Assembly (NCBI RefSeq): GCF_050943825.1
Contig: NZ_JBMNPX010000001.1
Span: 1-64,000 of the forward strand
Length of the DNA stretch: 64,000 bases
Direction of reading: 5' to 3'
Origin: Pseudoflavonifractor sp050943825
GTDB taxonomy: Bacteria > Bacillota > Clostridia > Oscillospirales > Oscillospiraceae
Part shown: in pieces, positions 15,243-24,107 of the stretch
Position numbering within the stretch: the first letter of the stretch is position 1
How the letters are laid out: each line of letters opens with the position of its first letter
The notes under the pieces: generated by a model
Database searches by the model: none
What the model was told of the DNA's origin: nothing
Seen by the model: the letters and a program-made list of their open reading frames with translations, nothing else
Program-made: the position numbers and the translations under genes

Positions 15243-15986
15243 TCAGGAGAGCAGGGTAATGAAGTCGCTGCTGGCGTAGCCTACAACGCCGTCAAACTGC
15301 ACCAGATACCATCCCTGCCACTGGTTTATCACCGTGAGCCGGGCGCCGTCGTAGGCCTTGGCAATCACCTGGGCGGAGGTGTCGGGACGGCTGCGGATGT
15401 TGAGGTAGCCCCAGCTCACATCCACCACGCCCTGCCGCGCCGGAACGGGGGTGAGGAAGGGAATGCCGAAGTACTCCGTGAGGGAGAGAACCAGATTGCG
15501 GGCGATTGGCTCCAGGTTGTTTTTAATCCAGCTTGCATCGTCCGGATTGTCGTGGTAGCCCAGCTCCAGAAAGGCCGACGGCGCCCGCACCCGGCGCACT
15601 TCGCCGATGGAGGTGGTACCCTCCGCCCGGACGTTGTTGGGGAGGGGATAGATGGTCTTCAGGTTGTCGGCCATGATGACGGCCGCCCACCGTCCCTTGG
15701 CAGAGGTGGGGTAGTAGAAGACAATGATGCCCCGGAGCTGCCCGTACTGCCCGTCGGGGGCCGCGTTGGAGTGGAGGGCCAGGTGGAGATCATACTGTCC
15801 GGCGTTGGAGGCGGCGATGGAGGAAGCGGCGGTCATGTCCGGTGTGTTGCGGCTGAACTGGATGCCGCTGGAGATGAGGTAGGGGACCATAGCGTCGGCC
15901 AAGCGGTTCATCCACTCCTCCTCTGTGCCGCCGTTGACATAGAGATTATTTTCCTGGGTAGAGGGTGAGAGATAGATTTTCGGCAT
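15243..15986 (-). CDS. N-acetylmuramoyl-L-alanine amidase (Amidase_3) with SH3b domain
   Basis: 247 residues. ATG at 15986 is chosen because AAGGAGGT lies nine bases upstream; the frame is open to 16115 but the extra part has no ribosome site. Residues about 1-175 match Amidase_3: KIYLSPSTQENN, then the zinc-region LALHSNA and the Glu-containing AFLELGYHDNP. Residues about 185-247 (GYLNIRSRPDTSAQVIAKAY) are an SH3b wall-binding module. The enzyme cuts the amide bond between muramic acid and the stem peptide. The protein has no signal peptide, and its partner gene is SleL-like, which points to a forespore or mother-cell function in spore cortex or spore release. Confidence 0.85.
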   Translation of the reverse strand: MPKIYLSPSTQENNLYVNGGTEEEWMNRLADAMVPYLISSGIQFSRNTPDMTAASSIAASNAGQYDLHLALHSNAAPDGQYGQLRGIIVFYYPTSAKGRWAAVIMADNLKTIYPLPNNVRAEGTTSIGEVRRVRAPSAFLELGYHDNPDDASWIKNNLEPIARNLVLSLTEYFGIPFLTPVPARQGVVDVSWGYLNIRSRPDTSAQVIAKAYDGARLTVINQWQGWYLVQFDGVVGYASSDFITLLS

Positions 15987-16109
15987 GGGAATACCTCCTT
16001 TTTGCCCCATCCTATGCAGCGGGCGGGCAAGGTGCCAGCACAAACTCGGTTCAGACTGTCCAACAGGACAGAATTGAGGGAGAAAAGACAGCGGAAGCAG
16101 AAGTTTTCC

Positions 16110-16138
16110 TTGCATTTTGGAAAAGTATGTGATATCAT
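16110..16138 (+). promoter_or_regulatory. Promoter of rplS
   Basis: TTGCAT (16110-16115), a 17-base spacer and TATCAT (16133-16138). It would give a leader of about 95 bases before rplS. Between it and the divergent amidase gene lies the small palindrome CTGTCC-AACA-GGACAG at 16056-16071. Confidence 0.6.
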
Positions 16139-16143
16139 ATCTC

Positions 16144-16237
16144 AGTCTGAATAAAGGGTGATCCTCTGCCGCTGCCGGGAACTGTATCCGGCGTCAAAAA
16201 GCGGGCATGAACGCCTATAAATTAGGAGGAAATTATA
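16144..16237 (+). ncRNA. Ribosomal protein L19 leader, probable
   Basis: The untranslated leader between the promoter and rplS contains GGGTGATCC, a CTGCCGCTGCC stretch and, near its end, GGGCATGAACGCC shortly before the ribosome site AGGAGG. This pattern recalls the L19 leader of Firmicutes, an RNA thought to let L19 repress its own synthesis. I compare from memory of the conserved GGCATGAACGCC box and did not fold it against a model. Confidence 0.5.
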
Positions 16238-16579
16238 ATGGATCTGATGAAGGCATTTACCGAGAAGCACCTCAAGGCTGAACCCCCCAAGTGCGACGTG
16301 GGCGACACCGTCCGCGTGTCCATCCGCGTCAAGGAAGGCAACCGTGAGCGTACCCAGGTGTTCGAGGGTACCGTGATTGCCAAGAAGCACGGCGGCATTG
16401 AGGAGACTGTCACGGTTCGCCGCGTCTCCTACGGCGTTGGCGTGGAGAAGGTTTTCCCCATCCATGCTCCCTCCACTGAGAAGATCGAGGTTGTCCGTCA
16501 CGGCAAGGTCCGCCGTGCCAAGCTCTACTACCTGCGCGACCGCGTGGGCAAGAGCGCCAAGATCAAGGAGAAGCTCTAA
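16238..16579 (+). CDS. rplS: 50S ribosomal protein L19
   Basis: 113 residues, normal for bacterial L19. It starts at ATG 16238 behind TTAGGAGGAAATT. It shows the family core VGDTVRVSIRVKEGNRERTQVFEGTVI, then GVEKVFPIHAPS and VRRAKLYYLRDRVGKSAKIKE. L19 sits at the interface of the large and small subunits and contributes to the subunit bridge. It has its own promoter and a terminator directly after it, so it is monocistronic here, without the usual trmD and rimM neighbours upstream. Confidence 0.97.
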   Translation: MDLMKAFTEKHLKAEPPKCDVGDTVRVSIRVKEGNRERTQVFEGTVIAKKHGGIEETVTVRRVSYGVGVEKVFPIHAPSTEKIEVVRHGKVRRAKLYYLRDRVGKSAKIKEKL

Positions 16580-16594
16580 TCCAAAACCGCAGAA

Positions 16595-16624
16595 GGGGAG
16601 CCGCCGGAAGGCGGCTCCCCGTTT
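16595..16624 (+). terminator. Terminator of rplS
   Basis: GGGGAGCCGCC and GGCGGCTCCCC pair over 11 bases around a GGAA tetraloop, followed by GTTTGCATTT. The stem is strong although the T-tract is short. Confidence 0.7.
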
Positions 16625-16768
16625 GCATTTCCACAAAACAAAGCGGACAGGGTTCCATTTTCCGGCAGAGTTGTGTATAATGGAGCTTGCTGAACCGTAA
16701 TAAAATCAGAGTTTGCGGCCGCCCATTGACGCTCAACGGGCGGCCGGCGGAAATACGGAGGAAAAAAG

Positions 16769-17659
16769 ATGGATATTCAGTGGTTTCCCGGCCATATGAA
16801 AAAGACCCAGCGGATGATCGCCGAGAACCTGAAGTACGTGGACATTGTGGCCGAGGTGATTGACGCCCGCATTCCGGTCTCCAGCCGTAACCCGGATATT
16901 GACACTCTGGTGGGGGAGAAGCCCCGTCTTATCGTGCTCAACCGGGCCGACCAGGCCGACCCTGCGGGCAACCGCCTTTGGGGAGACTGGTTCAGGAGCC
17001 GCGGCTGGTCCGTACTGGAGACCGACGCCAAGGAGGGAAAGGGAATCAACCAGTTCTCTCCCGTGGTCAAGGAGGTCCTGAAGGACAAAATTCAGCAGTG
17101 GCAGGCCAAGGGTCAGGTGGGACGGCCCATCCGCGCCATGATTGTGGGCGTGCCCAACGTGGGCAAGTCTACCTTTATCAATAAGGTAGCCCGCCGGAAG
17201 TCGGCCAAGGCCAGCGACAAGCCGGGTGTCACCCGGGGCAAGCAGTGGGTGGCGGTGGACGCCGGCCTGGACCTGCTGGACACGCCGGGTATCCTGTGGC
17301 CCAAGTTTGAGGACCCTCAGACCGGCCTGCACCTGGCCTTTACCGGCGCGGTAAAGGATGAGATTATGGACACCGAGACCCTGGCCTGCCACCTGCTGGA
17401 GGAGCTGGCGGCCGCCTATCCCGCCGCCCTGACGGAGCGCTACAAGATTGGGGTGCCGGAGCGGAGTGAGGAGGAAGAGGGCCTTGCCTACGGCTATGCC
17501 CTCCTGGAGCAGGCGGCCCGGAAGCGGGGTTTCCTCATCTCCGGCGGCGAACCGGACACGGAGCGGATGGGCAAGGTGCTTCTGGATGAGTTCCGAGCTG
17601 GCAAGCTGGGACGCTTTACCCTCGAGAAACCCCAGGCGGTTTCGGAGGAGACGGAATGA
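16769..17659 (+). CDS. rbgA: Ribosome biogenesis GTPase RbgA (YlqF)
   Basis: 296 residues from ATG 16769 behind CGGAGGAAAAA. A circularly permuted GTPase: the G4 motif LNRADQAD near residue 57 comes before the G1 P-loop GVPNVGKSTF near 128, and G3 DTPG follows near 171. The N-terminus MDIQWFPGHMKKTQ is the family signature. RbgA assists late assembly of the 50S subunit. Its C-terminal domain (about 200-296) is the ANTAR-like helical part. The stop overlaps the rnhB start by four bases, a common rbgA-rnhB arrangement in Firmicutes. Confidence 0.95.
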   Translation: MDIQWFPGHMKKTQRMIAENLKYVDIVAEVIDARIPVSSRNPDIDTLVGEKPRLIVLNRADQADPAGNRLWGDWFRSRGWSVLETDAKEGKGINQFSPVVKEVLKDKIQQWQAKGQVGRPIRAMIVGVPNVGKSTFINKVARRKSAKASDKPGVTRGKQWVAVDAGLDLLDTPGILWPKFEDPQTGLHLAFTGAVKDEIMDTETLACHLLEELAAAYPAALTERYKIGVPERSEEEEGLAYGYALLEQAARKRGFLISGGEPDTERMGKVLLDEFRAGKLGRFTLEKPQAVSEETE

Positions 17660-18288
17660 AGCAGACAGTGCAGGTTGACCTGTGGGAGATTGAACGCTCC
17701 TGTAAGGAGCGGGGGTATCAGCTCATCTGCGGCGCCGACGAGGCGGGAGCCGGACCGCTGGCCGGTCCGGTGTACGCCGGAGCGGTTATCCTCCCTGAGG
17801 GCCTGGTTCTGGAGGGGCTGAACGACTCCAAGAAGGTGACGCCCAAGCGGCGGGACCGGCTTTTTGATGAGATTCAGGAGAAGGCCGTGGCCTGGGCTGT
17901 GGTGTCGGTGGACGAGAAGGAGATTGACGCCATCAATATCCTGAATGCCCGTATGAAGGCCATGGAGCTGGCCATCCAGGCCCTGAAACCGGCTCCGGAC
18001 TACGCTCTGATTGACGGAAACCGGGACAAGGGCATCACCATCGCCCACGAGACTGTGGTCAAAGGGGACGGGCGGAGCGCCAACATTGCCGCCGCCTCCA
18101 TCCTGGCCAAGGTGAGCCGGGACCGCTACATGGAGGAGATGGCGAAGCTGTACCCGGAGTATGAGTTTGAGCGGCACAAGGGCTACGGCACAAAGCTGCA
18201 TTTTGAGCTGCTGAGGAAGTACGGCCCCTGTCCCATCCACAGAAGAAGCTTCCTGAAAAAGCTGGAGGCCGCTCAAAACAAAGACTGA
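17656..18288 (+). CDS. rnhB: Ribonuclease HII
   Basis: 210 residues from ATG 17656 within the rbgA stop. It degrades the RNA strand of RNA-DNA hybrids and starts removal of single ribonucleotides from DNA. The opening GADEAGAGPLAGPVYAGAVIL carries the first catalytic Asp-Glu pair; NDSKKVTPKRRD, the Asp in DGNRDK and the block AASILAKVSRDRYM plus HKGYGTKLH complete the active region. Length fits the family. Translation is probably coupled to rbgA. Confidence 0.96.
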   Translation: MKQTVQVDLWEIERSCKERGYQLICGADEAGAGPLAGPVYAGAVILPEGLVLEGLNDSKKVTPKRRDRLFDEIQEKAVAWAVVSVDEKEIDAINILNARMKAMELAIQALKPAPDYALIDGNRDKGITIAHETVVKGDGRSANIAAASILAKVSRDRYMEEMAKLYPEYEFERHKGYGTKLHFELLRKYGPCPIHRRSFLKKLEAAQNKD

Positions 18289-18328
18289 ACAGGAAAACAA
18301 CTTTACAGAAAACAGGGGGATGGGACGT

Positions 18329-18688
18329 ATGAATACCAGCCTGCTGGGCCGCTGGGGGGAGTCCCTGGTGGCGGAGGAGCTGCGGCGGCGGGGGTGCCGT
18401 GTGGTGGCCGCGGGCTACCGGACCCGCTTCGGAGAGATCGACCTCATTGCGGAGGACGGCCCTTATCTCCTTTTTGTAGAGGTCAAGCTGCGTAAAAGCG
18501 ACCGCTTTGCTCCGGGCCGGGCCTTTGTGGACCGGGGGAAACAGGAGCGCATCCGCACCACAGCGGAATTATATCTGGCCCAGAATCCCACAGAGCGCCA
18601 ACCCCGGTTTGATGTAGCGGAGGTCTACGCACCCCAGGGGACGGCTACCGCCCAGCCCCAGATTGTCTATCTTGAGAACGCATTTTAG
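18329..18688 (+). CDS. YraN family (UPF0102) putative endonuclease
   Basis: 119 residues. ATG 18329 is preferred; the in-frame ATG at 18320 lies inside the G-rich ribosome site. It shows the UPF0102 pattern GRWGESLVAEELRRRG, then GEIDLIAED-x-LLFVEVKLR, matching the D-x-x-E-V-K core of restriction-endonuclease-like folds. YraN proteins usually follow rnhB, as here, and are thought to act on DNA, though no reaction is established. The end of the gene is close to the start of the dipeptidase gene. Confidence 0.9.
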   Translation: MNTSLLGRWGESLVAEELRRRGCRVVAAGYRTRFGEIDLIAEDGPYLLFVEVKLRKSDRFAPGRAFVDRGKQERIRTTAELYLAQNPTERQPRFDVAEVYAPQGTATAQPQIVYLENAF

Positions 18689-18716
18689 CGCGTCCCCTGC
18701 CGGGACGGAGAGGGAA

Positions 18717-19670
18717 GTGATTTCAACGGAGCGAGTATGTCTGTTTGACGGTCATTGCGACACCATTCTCCATTGCTTTGAGCATGGCGGCGGTTTCCGC
18801 AGGAGCGGGGGCCACCTGGACCTGGAGCGGACGGCGTCCTTTGGGCCTTACGCTCAGTTCTTTGCTATTTTCGGGGATGCCACCACAGAACCCGGCCTGC
18901 CGCTGTGGCGGCTGTTCCAAAAGGAATATGATATTTTTCAACGGGAGATGGCGGCCAACGGCGACTTGGCAGTCCATTGCCGCACGGCTAAGGAGGCGGA
19001 TGCCGCCTTCCGGGCGGGAAAGTGTGCCGCCTTTCTCTCGGTAGAGGGAGCGGATCTGCTGGACTGCGACCCGGAGCGTCTGGAGGAGGCCTTCCGCCTG
19101 GGGGTCCGGGTGGTAAACATCACCTGGAACCACGCCAACGTCCTGTCCGGCTCCAACGCAGAGGAGAAGGACAGAGGACTGTCCGAGCAAGGAAAGGGAT
19201 TTGTCCGCAAAATGAACCAGCTTGGCATGCTGGTGGATGTGTCCCACCTGTCCGATCCCGGCTTCTGGGATGTGGCGGAGCTGTGTAAAGGTCCCTTCAT
19301 TGCCAGCCATTCCAATGCCCGCGCCGTATTTTCTGCCCCAAGAAACTTGACCGACGGGCAATTTACTGCCATAATAGAACATCATGGTGTGGCAGGGCTG
19401 AACATGTTTGCCGACTTCCTGGGGGAGGACCCGGATTATGACACGGTGATTTCCCATCTGGAACATTTTCTCTCCCTGGGTGGAGAGAAGAGCGTGGCCA
19501 TTGGCGGGGACTGGGATGGAATTTCCAAAATGCCCCGGGGAATGTCCGGCATTCAGGATATGGCGGAGCTGTATGAGCGGCTCCTGCGGCGCAATTATTC
19601 AGAAGCGCTGGTGCGCGATGTGTTCTTCAATAATCTGATGAGGGTTGTGAGTGAAGTATGTACTATGTGA
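18717..19670 (+). CDS. M19 family (membrane-type) dipeptidase
   Basis: 317 residues, taking GTG 18717 as start because GGAGAGGGA stands just upstream; the frame is open to 18663, overlapping yraN. Metal-binding motifs of renal-dipeptidase-like enzymes are present: FDGHCDT near residue 12, the bridging Glu in FLSVEGAD near 122, and His residues in VDVSHLSD and IASHSNARAV. GGDWDGISKMPRG is also typical. The enzyme would hydrolyse dipeptides with two metal ions. No signal peptide is seen, so it is probably cytoplasmic. The 3' end overlaps thrC by 13 bases. Confidence 0.85.
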   Translation: MISTERVCLFDGHCDTILHCFEHGGGFRRSGGHLDLERTASFGPYAQFFAIFGDATTEPGLPLWRLFQKEYDIFQREMAANGDLAVHCRTAKEADAAFRAGKCAAFLSVEGADLLDCDPERLEEAFRLGVRVVNITWNHANVLSGSNAEEKDRGLSEQGKGFVRKMNQLGMLVDVSHLSDPGFWDVAELCKGPFIASHSNARAVFSAPRNLTDGQFTAIIEHHGVAGLNMFADFLGEDPDYDTVISHLEHFLSLGGEKSVAIGGDWDGISKMPRGMSGIQDMAELYERLLRRNYSEALVRDVFFNNLMRVVSEVCTM

Positions 19671-21145
19671 GCACAAGAAACAAGCAGATGCGGCTTGCCG
19701 CTTCTCAGGCTATCGCACAGGGGCTTGCAGAGGACGGCGGTCTGCTGACCCCCGAGGTGTTTCCCAAGCTGTCCCAGAACGGGCTGAAAACCCTCACCGA
19801 TATGTCCTACCAGCAGCGGGCCGTGTACATCATGAAGCCCTATCTGGACGACTTTACCGCCTCTGAGCTCTCCTCCTTTGCCGCCAAGGCCTACGGCAAG
19901 GACAAGTTCGACGTCCGTGAGGTGGCCCCTGTCCGCAAGGTGGACGAGAATACTTACTGCCTGGAGCTGTGGCATGGCCCCACCTGTGCCTTCAAGGACA
20001 TGGCGCTGCAGATGCTGCCCCATCTGCTGACCGCCTCCCTGAAGAAGAACGACGAGAAGAAGACCGCCTGCATTCTGGTGGCCACCTCCGGCGACACCGG
20101 CAAGGGCGCCCTGGAGGGCTTCCGGGACGTGGACGGCACCAAGATTCTGGTGTTCTACCCCAAGGATGGCGTCTCCGCCATCCAGGAGCTGCAGATGAAT
20201 ACCCAGGAGGGCGAGAACGTAGGGGTCTGCTCCGTGGTGGGCAACTTTGACGATGCCCAGACCGGTGTCAAGCGCCTCTTCTCCGATGAGAAGCTGCGCG
20301 CGGAGCTGGCGGAGCGGGGGTATTTCCTCTCCAGCGCCAACTCCATCAACTGGGGCCGGGTGCTGCCTCAGATCGTCTACTACGCCTCCGCCTACTGCGA
20401 CCTGGTGCGGGAGGAGAAGATCGCCCTGGGCGACCCGGTGAACGTCTGTGTGCCCACCGGCAACTTCGGCAATATTCTGGCCGCCTACTACGCCAAGCAG
20501 ATGGGCGTGCCCATCCAGAAGCTGATCTGCGCGTCCAACAGCAACAACGTGCTGACCGACTTCCTGAACACCGGCGTGTACGACCGCAACCGGCAGTTCT
20601 ACAACACCATGTCCCCCTCCATGGACATCCTCATCTCCTCCAATCTGGAGCGGATGCTCTTTGAGCTGACCAACAACAACGACGAGGAGGTCAGGGGCTA
20701 CATGGCCCATCTGGCCGCCGAGGGCCGCTATGAAGTCAGCGAGGAGATCAAGAAGAAGATGAGCGGGCTCTTCGCCGCCGGCTTCTGCGACGACGCCGAG
20801 ACTCAGAAGGTCATCTCCAAGGTGTGGAACAAGTATCACTATCTCATCGACCCCCACACCGCCGTGGCCTACGATGTGCTGGAGCAGTACCGGAAGGAGA
20901 GCGGGGATACCACCCCCGCCATCGTGGTGTCTACCGCCAGCCCCTTCAAGTTCTGCGACACCGTCCTGGGCGCGCTGGGTGTGACGGAGCTGGCCTCCGG
21001 CACCGACATCATTGCCCAGCTGGCCGAGAAGACCGGCGTAGCGGCCCCCGCGCCTCTGGCCGGGCTGGCCGGCAAGGCTCTGCGGTTTGACAAGACTGTC
21101 ACCAAGGACCATATGGTGGATGCAGTCCTGGACATGCTCCGCTGA
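19658..21145 (+). CDS. thrC: Threonine synthase
   Basis: 495 residues from ATG 19658. It converts O-phosphohomoserine to threonine with pyridoxal phosphate. The N-terminal MYYVSTRNK block is typical of the long bacterial form. The PLP Lys is in HGPTCAFKDMALQ near residue 112, and the phosphate-binding loop VATSGDTGKGAL follows near 148. Other conserved parts are NSINWGRVLPQIVYY and VPTGNFGN. The homoserine kinase and dehydrogenase genes are not in the window, so the gene is separated from the rest of its pathway. Confidence 0.95.
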   Translation: MYYVSTRNKQMRLAASQAIAQGLAEDGGLLTPEVFPKLSQNGLKTLTDMSYQQRAVYIMKPYLDDFTASELSSFAAKAYGKDKFDVREVAPVRKVDENTYCLELWHGPTCAFKDMALQMLPHLLTASLKKNDEKKTACILVATSGDTGKGALEGFRDVDGTKILVFYPKDGVSAIQELQMNTQEGENVGVCSVVGNFDDAQTGVKRLFSDEKLRAELAERGYFLSSANSINWGRVLPQIVYYASAYCDLVREEKIALGDPVNVCVPTGNFGNILAAYYAKQMGVPIQKLICASNSNNVLTDFLNTGVYDRNRQFYNTMSPSMDILISSNLERMLFELTNNNDEEVRGYMAHLAAEGRYEVSEEIKKKMSGLFAAGFCDDAETQKVISKVWNKYHYLIDPHTAVAYDVLEQYRKESGDTTPAIVVSTASPFKFCDTVLGALGVTELASGTDIIAQLAEKTGVAAPAPLAGLAGKALRFDKTVTKDHMVDAVLDMLR

Positions 21146-21169
21146 AGAAATTTTGCCTGGAGGTATGGC

Positions 21170-21859
21170 ATGGCCCTTTACGCAATCGGAGATACCCACC
21201 TGTCCCTGGCCGTGGACAAGCCCATGGACGTGTTCGGCGGCAACTGGACCGGGTATGTGGACAAGCTGAAGCGGGGCTTTGAGCGGGTTGGGCCGGAGGA
21301 TACCGTGGTGCTCTGCGGGGACATCTCCTGGGGCATGAGCCTCCAGCAGGCCAGGGAGGACTTCGCCTTTCTGGACGGCCTTCCCGGAAAAAGGAAATAT
21401 ATTTTGAAGGGAAACCACGACTACTGGTGGACCACCGCCGCCAAGATGAACAAGTTTTTCGCAGAGAACGGCTTTAACACCCTGACGATTCTTCACAACA
21501 ACTGCGGGGAATACGGCGACCTGGCCCTCTGCGGCACCCGGGGCTGGTTCTACGAGGAGGACCAGAACGGCCACAATGAGAAGGTGTTCAACCGGGAGCT
21601 CATCCGGCTGGAGGCGTCGCTGAAGGCGGCGGGGGAGAGGGAGAAGCTCTGCTTTCTCCACTACCCGCCCCGCTACCAGGGATACACCTGCCCGGAGATC
21701 ATCGCCCTGCTGGAACGCTACGGCGTACAGGGGTGCTACTACGGCCATCTCCACGGCGGCAGCCACCGGCTGGCCATCGAGGGAAGGTGCGGCGCGGTGG
21801 AGTATCACTTGGTGTCTGCGGATTATCTCAACTTCGAGCCGCAAAGAATCTGTGAATAA
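21170..21859 (+). CDS. Calcineurin-like metallophosphoesterase
   Basis: 229 residues from ATG 21170 behind TGGAGG. The metallophosphoesterase signature is complete: AIGDTHLS (D-x-H), VVLCGDISWG (G-D), ILKGNHDYWW (G-N-H-D) and later FLHYPP and YYGHLHGGS (G-H-x-H). Two metal ions would be bound. The substrate is unknown; proteins of this short form in Clostridia are often labelled as serine/threonine phosphatase-like without evidence. It follows thrC by 24 bases and may be co-transcribed. Confidence 0.88.
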   Translation: MALYAIGDTHLSLAVDKPMDVFGGNWTGYVDKLKRGFERVGPEDTVVLCGDISWGMSLQQAREDFAFLDGLPGKRKYILKGNHDYWWTTAAKMNKFFAENGFNTLTILHNNCGEYGDLALCGTRGWFYEEDQNGHNEKVFNRELIRLEASLKAAGEREKLCFLHYPPRYQGYTCPEIIALLERYGVQGCYYGHLHGGSHRLAIEGRCGAVEYHLVSADYLNFEPQRICE

Positions 21860-21974
21860 TTCGAAAAAAGACTGGTAATTTAGAAAAAGATCTGGTAGTA
21901 TAAATCGGATAACGCAAATAGGCACCCGGATGGTACAATTTTTTGTCCCGGTGCTGACAGGAGGAAATAACAAG

Positions 21975-23369
21975 ATGAATGTCAAAAGCGTAGAGAAGCA
22001 GGAGAAGAGCAAGGTTGAGCTCATCATCGAGGTGAGCGGCGAGGAGTTCGAGGCCGCCATCGACAAGGTCTATAAGAAGCAGCGCGGCAAGATCGCTGTC
22101 CCCGGCTTCCGCAAGGGCCACGCCCCCCGCAAGATCATCGAGGGCATGTACGGCTCCGGCGTGTTCTACGAAGATGCCATCAATGAGATCTATCCCCAGG
22201 CCTACAGCCAGGCCATTGAGCAGGAGAACCTGGACGTTGTGGCCTGGCCCGACATGGAGATCCTGGACGCCGGCAAGGGCGGCTTCTCCTTCAAGGCTAC
22301 CGTCACTGTGCGCCCCGAGGTGAAGCTGGGCGAGTACAAGGGTCTCACCGCCCCCAAGGCTGAGGTCAACGTCACCGACGAGGACATCGAGAACGAGCTC
22401 AAGCCCTACATCCAGCGCGCTACCAGCCTGGTGGCCGTGGACCGCGAGGCTCAGCTGGGCGACACCGTGGTGCTGGACTTCGAGGGCTTTGACAACGGCG
22501 TGCCCTTTGAGGGCGGCAAGGCCGAGGGTCACAGCCTGGAGCTGGGCTCCGGCGCCTTTGTTCCCGGCTTCGAGGATCAGCTGGTGGGCATGAAGGCCGG
22601 CGAGGAGAAGGACATCGACATCACCTTCCCCGAGGACTATCACGCCGACCTGGCCGGCAAGCCCGTTGTCTTCCACGTGAAGATCAACGAAGTCAAGGAG
22701 AAGAAGGTCCCCACCGTGGACGACGAGTTCGCCAAGGACGTGTCCGAGTTTGAGACTCTGGCCGACTTCAAGGCTGACCTGAGCAAGAAGGTGACTGAGC
22801 GCCGCGAGAAGCAGGCTCAGGAGAACTTCGAGAACGCTCTGCTGGAGCAGGTTGTGGCCAACATGGAGGTTGAGATCCCCGAGGCCATGGTGGACTACCG
22901 TGCCGACCAGATGATGGACGACTATGCCCGCCGTATCACCTCCCAGGGCATCCCCTTCGAGAGCTATCTGCAGATGATGGGCATGACCAAGGAGGCCATG
23001 CGTGAGCAGGCCAAGGACGGCGCCCTGCATCAGATCCAGGTGGAGCTGGCTCTGGACGCCATCGCCGCCGCCGAGAACATCGAGATCTCCGACGAGGAGA
23101 AGGAGGCCGAGTTCAACCGCCTGGCCGAGCAGTACAGCATGCCTGTGGAGCAGGTGAAGGCCGCCGTGGTGGAGAGCGAGCTGGTCAAGGAGCTCAAGAC
23201 CAAGAAGGCCGCCGAGGTTGTGTACAGCAACGGCAAGGTGGGCGAGGCTGAGAAGGCCGAGACTGAGGAGAAGCCCAAGAAGAAGGCCGCTCCCCGCAAG
23301 AGAACCACCAAGAAGGCCGAGGCTGAGGAGCCCAAGGCTGAGGGCGAGGAGCCCAAGACCGAGGAATAA
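21975..23369 (+). CDS. tig: Trigger factor (ribosome-associated chaperone, PPIase)
   Basis: 464 residues. ATG 21975 is chosen because GGAGGAAATAA precedes it; the frame is open from 21930. The N-terminal ribosome-binding domain has the signature VPGFRKGHAPRKII. The FKBP-type domain follows near residues 150-235 (LGDTVVLDFEGF, GAFVPGFEDQLVGMKAGEEKDI), then the C-terminal chaperone arms. The last 40 residues are a low-complexity Lys/Glu/Ala/Pro tail (EKPKKKAAPRKRTTKK) beyond the usual end near 430. Trigger factor binds nascent chains at the exit tunnel. Its placement before clpP-clpX is the classic arrangement. Confidence 0.96.
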   Translation: MNVKSVEKQEKSKVELIIEVSGEEFEAAIDKVYKKQRGKIAVPGFRKGHAPRKIIEGMYGSGVFYEDAINEIYPQAYSQAIEQENLDVVAWPDMEILDAGKGGFSFKATVTVRPEVKLGEYKGLTAPKAEVNVTDEDIENELKPYIQRATSLVAVDREAQLGDTVVLDFEGFDNGVPFEGGKAEGHSLELGSGAFVPGFEDQLVGMKAGEEKDIDITFPEDYHADLAGKPVVFHVKINEVKEKKVPTVDDEFAKDVSEFETLADFKADLSKKVTERREKQAQENFENALLEQVVANMEVEIPEAMVDYRADQMMDDYARRITSQGIPFESYLQMMGMTKEAMREQAKDGALHQIQVELALDAIAAAENIEISDEEKEAEFNRLAEQYSMPVEQVKAAVVESELVKELKTKKAAEVVYSNGKVGEAEKAETEEKPKKKAAPRKRTTKKAEAEEPKAEGEEPKTEE

Positions 23370-23518
23370 GATTCCAATCGGCGGGTATACTTTAGCAGTA
23401 TGACTGCCCGCCGCTCCGCCAGGTGTGTGTGCCCTGGGGTGAGATGGGAGCGGACGTGCCGGACGGGGAAGCATGCCTCTTCCCGCGTCCCTACATCCAA
23501 CAAAGGAGATCATGAACC

Positions 23519-24100
23519 ATGAGCTTAGTACCCTATGTAGTGGAGCAGACCAACCGCGGTGAGCGCTCCTATGACATTTTTTCCCGCCTGCTGAATGATC
23601 GTATCATTTTCCTGGGCGAGGAGGTCAACGCCACCACCGCCAGCCTGGTCGTGGCCCAGATGCTCTATCTGGAGGCCCAGGACCCGGACAAGGACATCCA
23701 GTTCTATATCAACAGCCCCGGCGGCTCTGTAACCGACGGCATGGCCATCTATGACACCATGCAGTATGTCAAGTGCGACGTGTCCACCATCTGCATCGGC
23801 ATGGCGGCCAGCATGGGCGCGTTCCTGCTGTCCTCGGGCACCAAGGGCAAGCGGCTGGCCCTCCCCAATGCGGAGATTATGATTCACCAGCCCTCTGCCG
23901 GCACTCAGGGTCAGATTACCGACATGGCAATCCACCTCAAGCGCCTGGAGATCATCAAGAAGCGGATGAACAAGATCCTGGCTGACAACACCGGCAAGCC
24001 GGTGGAGGTAGTCACGGCCGACTGCGAGCGCGACAACTTCATGTCCGCGGAGGAAGCCTGTGAGTATGGCCTGATCGACAAGGTCATCTACCAGAGATAA
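23519..24100 (+). CDS. clpP: ATP-dependent Clp protease proteolytic subunit
   Basis: 193 residues from ATG 23519 behind AAAGGAGATCATGAACC. The Ser-His-Asp triad is at S98 (GMAASMGAFLL), H123 (IHQPSAG) and D172 (TADCERD). It forms a barrel of two heptamers that degrades proteins fed by ClpX or ClpC. N-terminal residues before YDIFSRLL fit the short pro-peptide of Firmicutes ClpP. The upstream interval 23370-23518 has GC-rich hairpins but no clear promoter, so transcription may come from tig. Confidence 0.97.
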   Translation: MSLVPYVVEQTNRGERSYDIFSRLLNDRIIFLGEEVNATTASLVVAQMLYLEAQDPDKDIQFYINSPGGSVTDGMAIYDTMQYVKCDVSTICIGMAASMGAFLLSSGTKGKRLALPNAEIMIHQPSAGTQGQITDMAIHLKRLEIIKKRMNKILADNTGKPVEVVTADCERDNFMSAEEACEYGLIDKVIYQR

Positions 24101-24107
24101 CCCCAAG

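Noticed and set aside
13878..15968. 696-codon plus-strand frame opposite the hydrolase genes
   Set aside because: A GC-rich shadow of two well-identified minus-strand genes; its composition is dominated by Gly, Val and His from antisense codons.
16056..16071. CTGTCC-AACA-GGACAG palindrome between divergent genes
   Set aside because: Six-base arms are short and may be chance; noted only as a possible weak operator.
21899..21904. TATAAA before trigger factor as a promoter
   Set aside because: No acceptable -35 at 16-18 bases; reading from thrC or a weaker promoter remains possible.
19595..22066. 823-codon minus-strand frame opposite thrC and tig
   Set aside because: Antisense shadow of clear genes; no ribosome site and no domain.
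23377..23518. GC-rich pairings between tig and clpP as a riboswitch
   Set aside because: Stems are irregular, there is no T-tract, and no known class fits.
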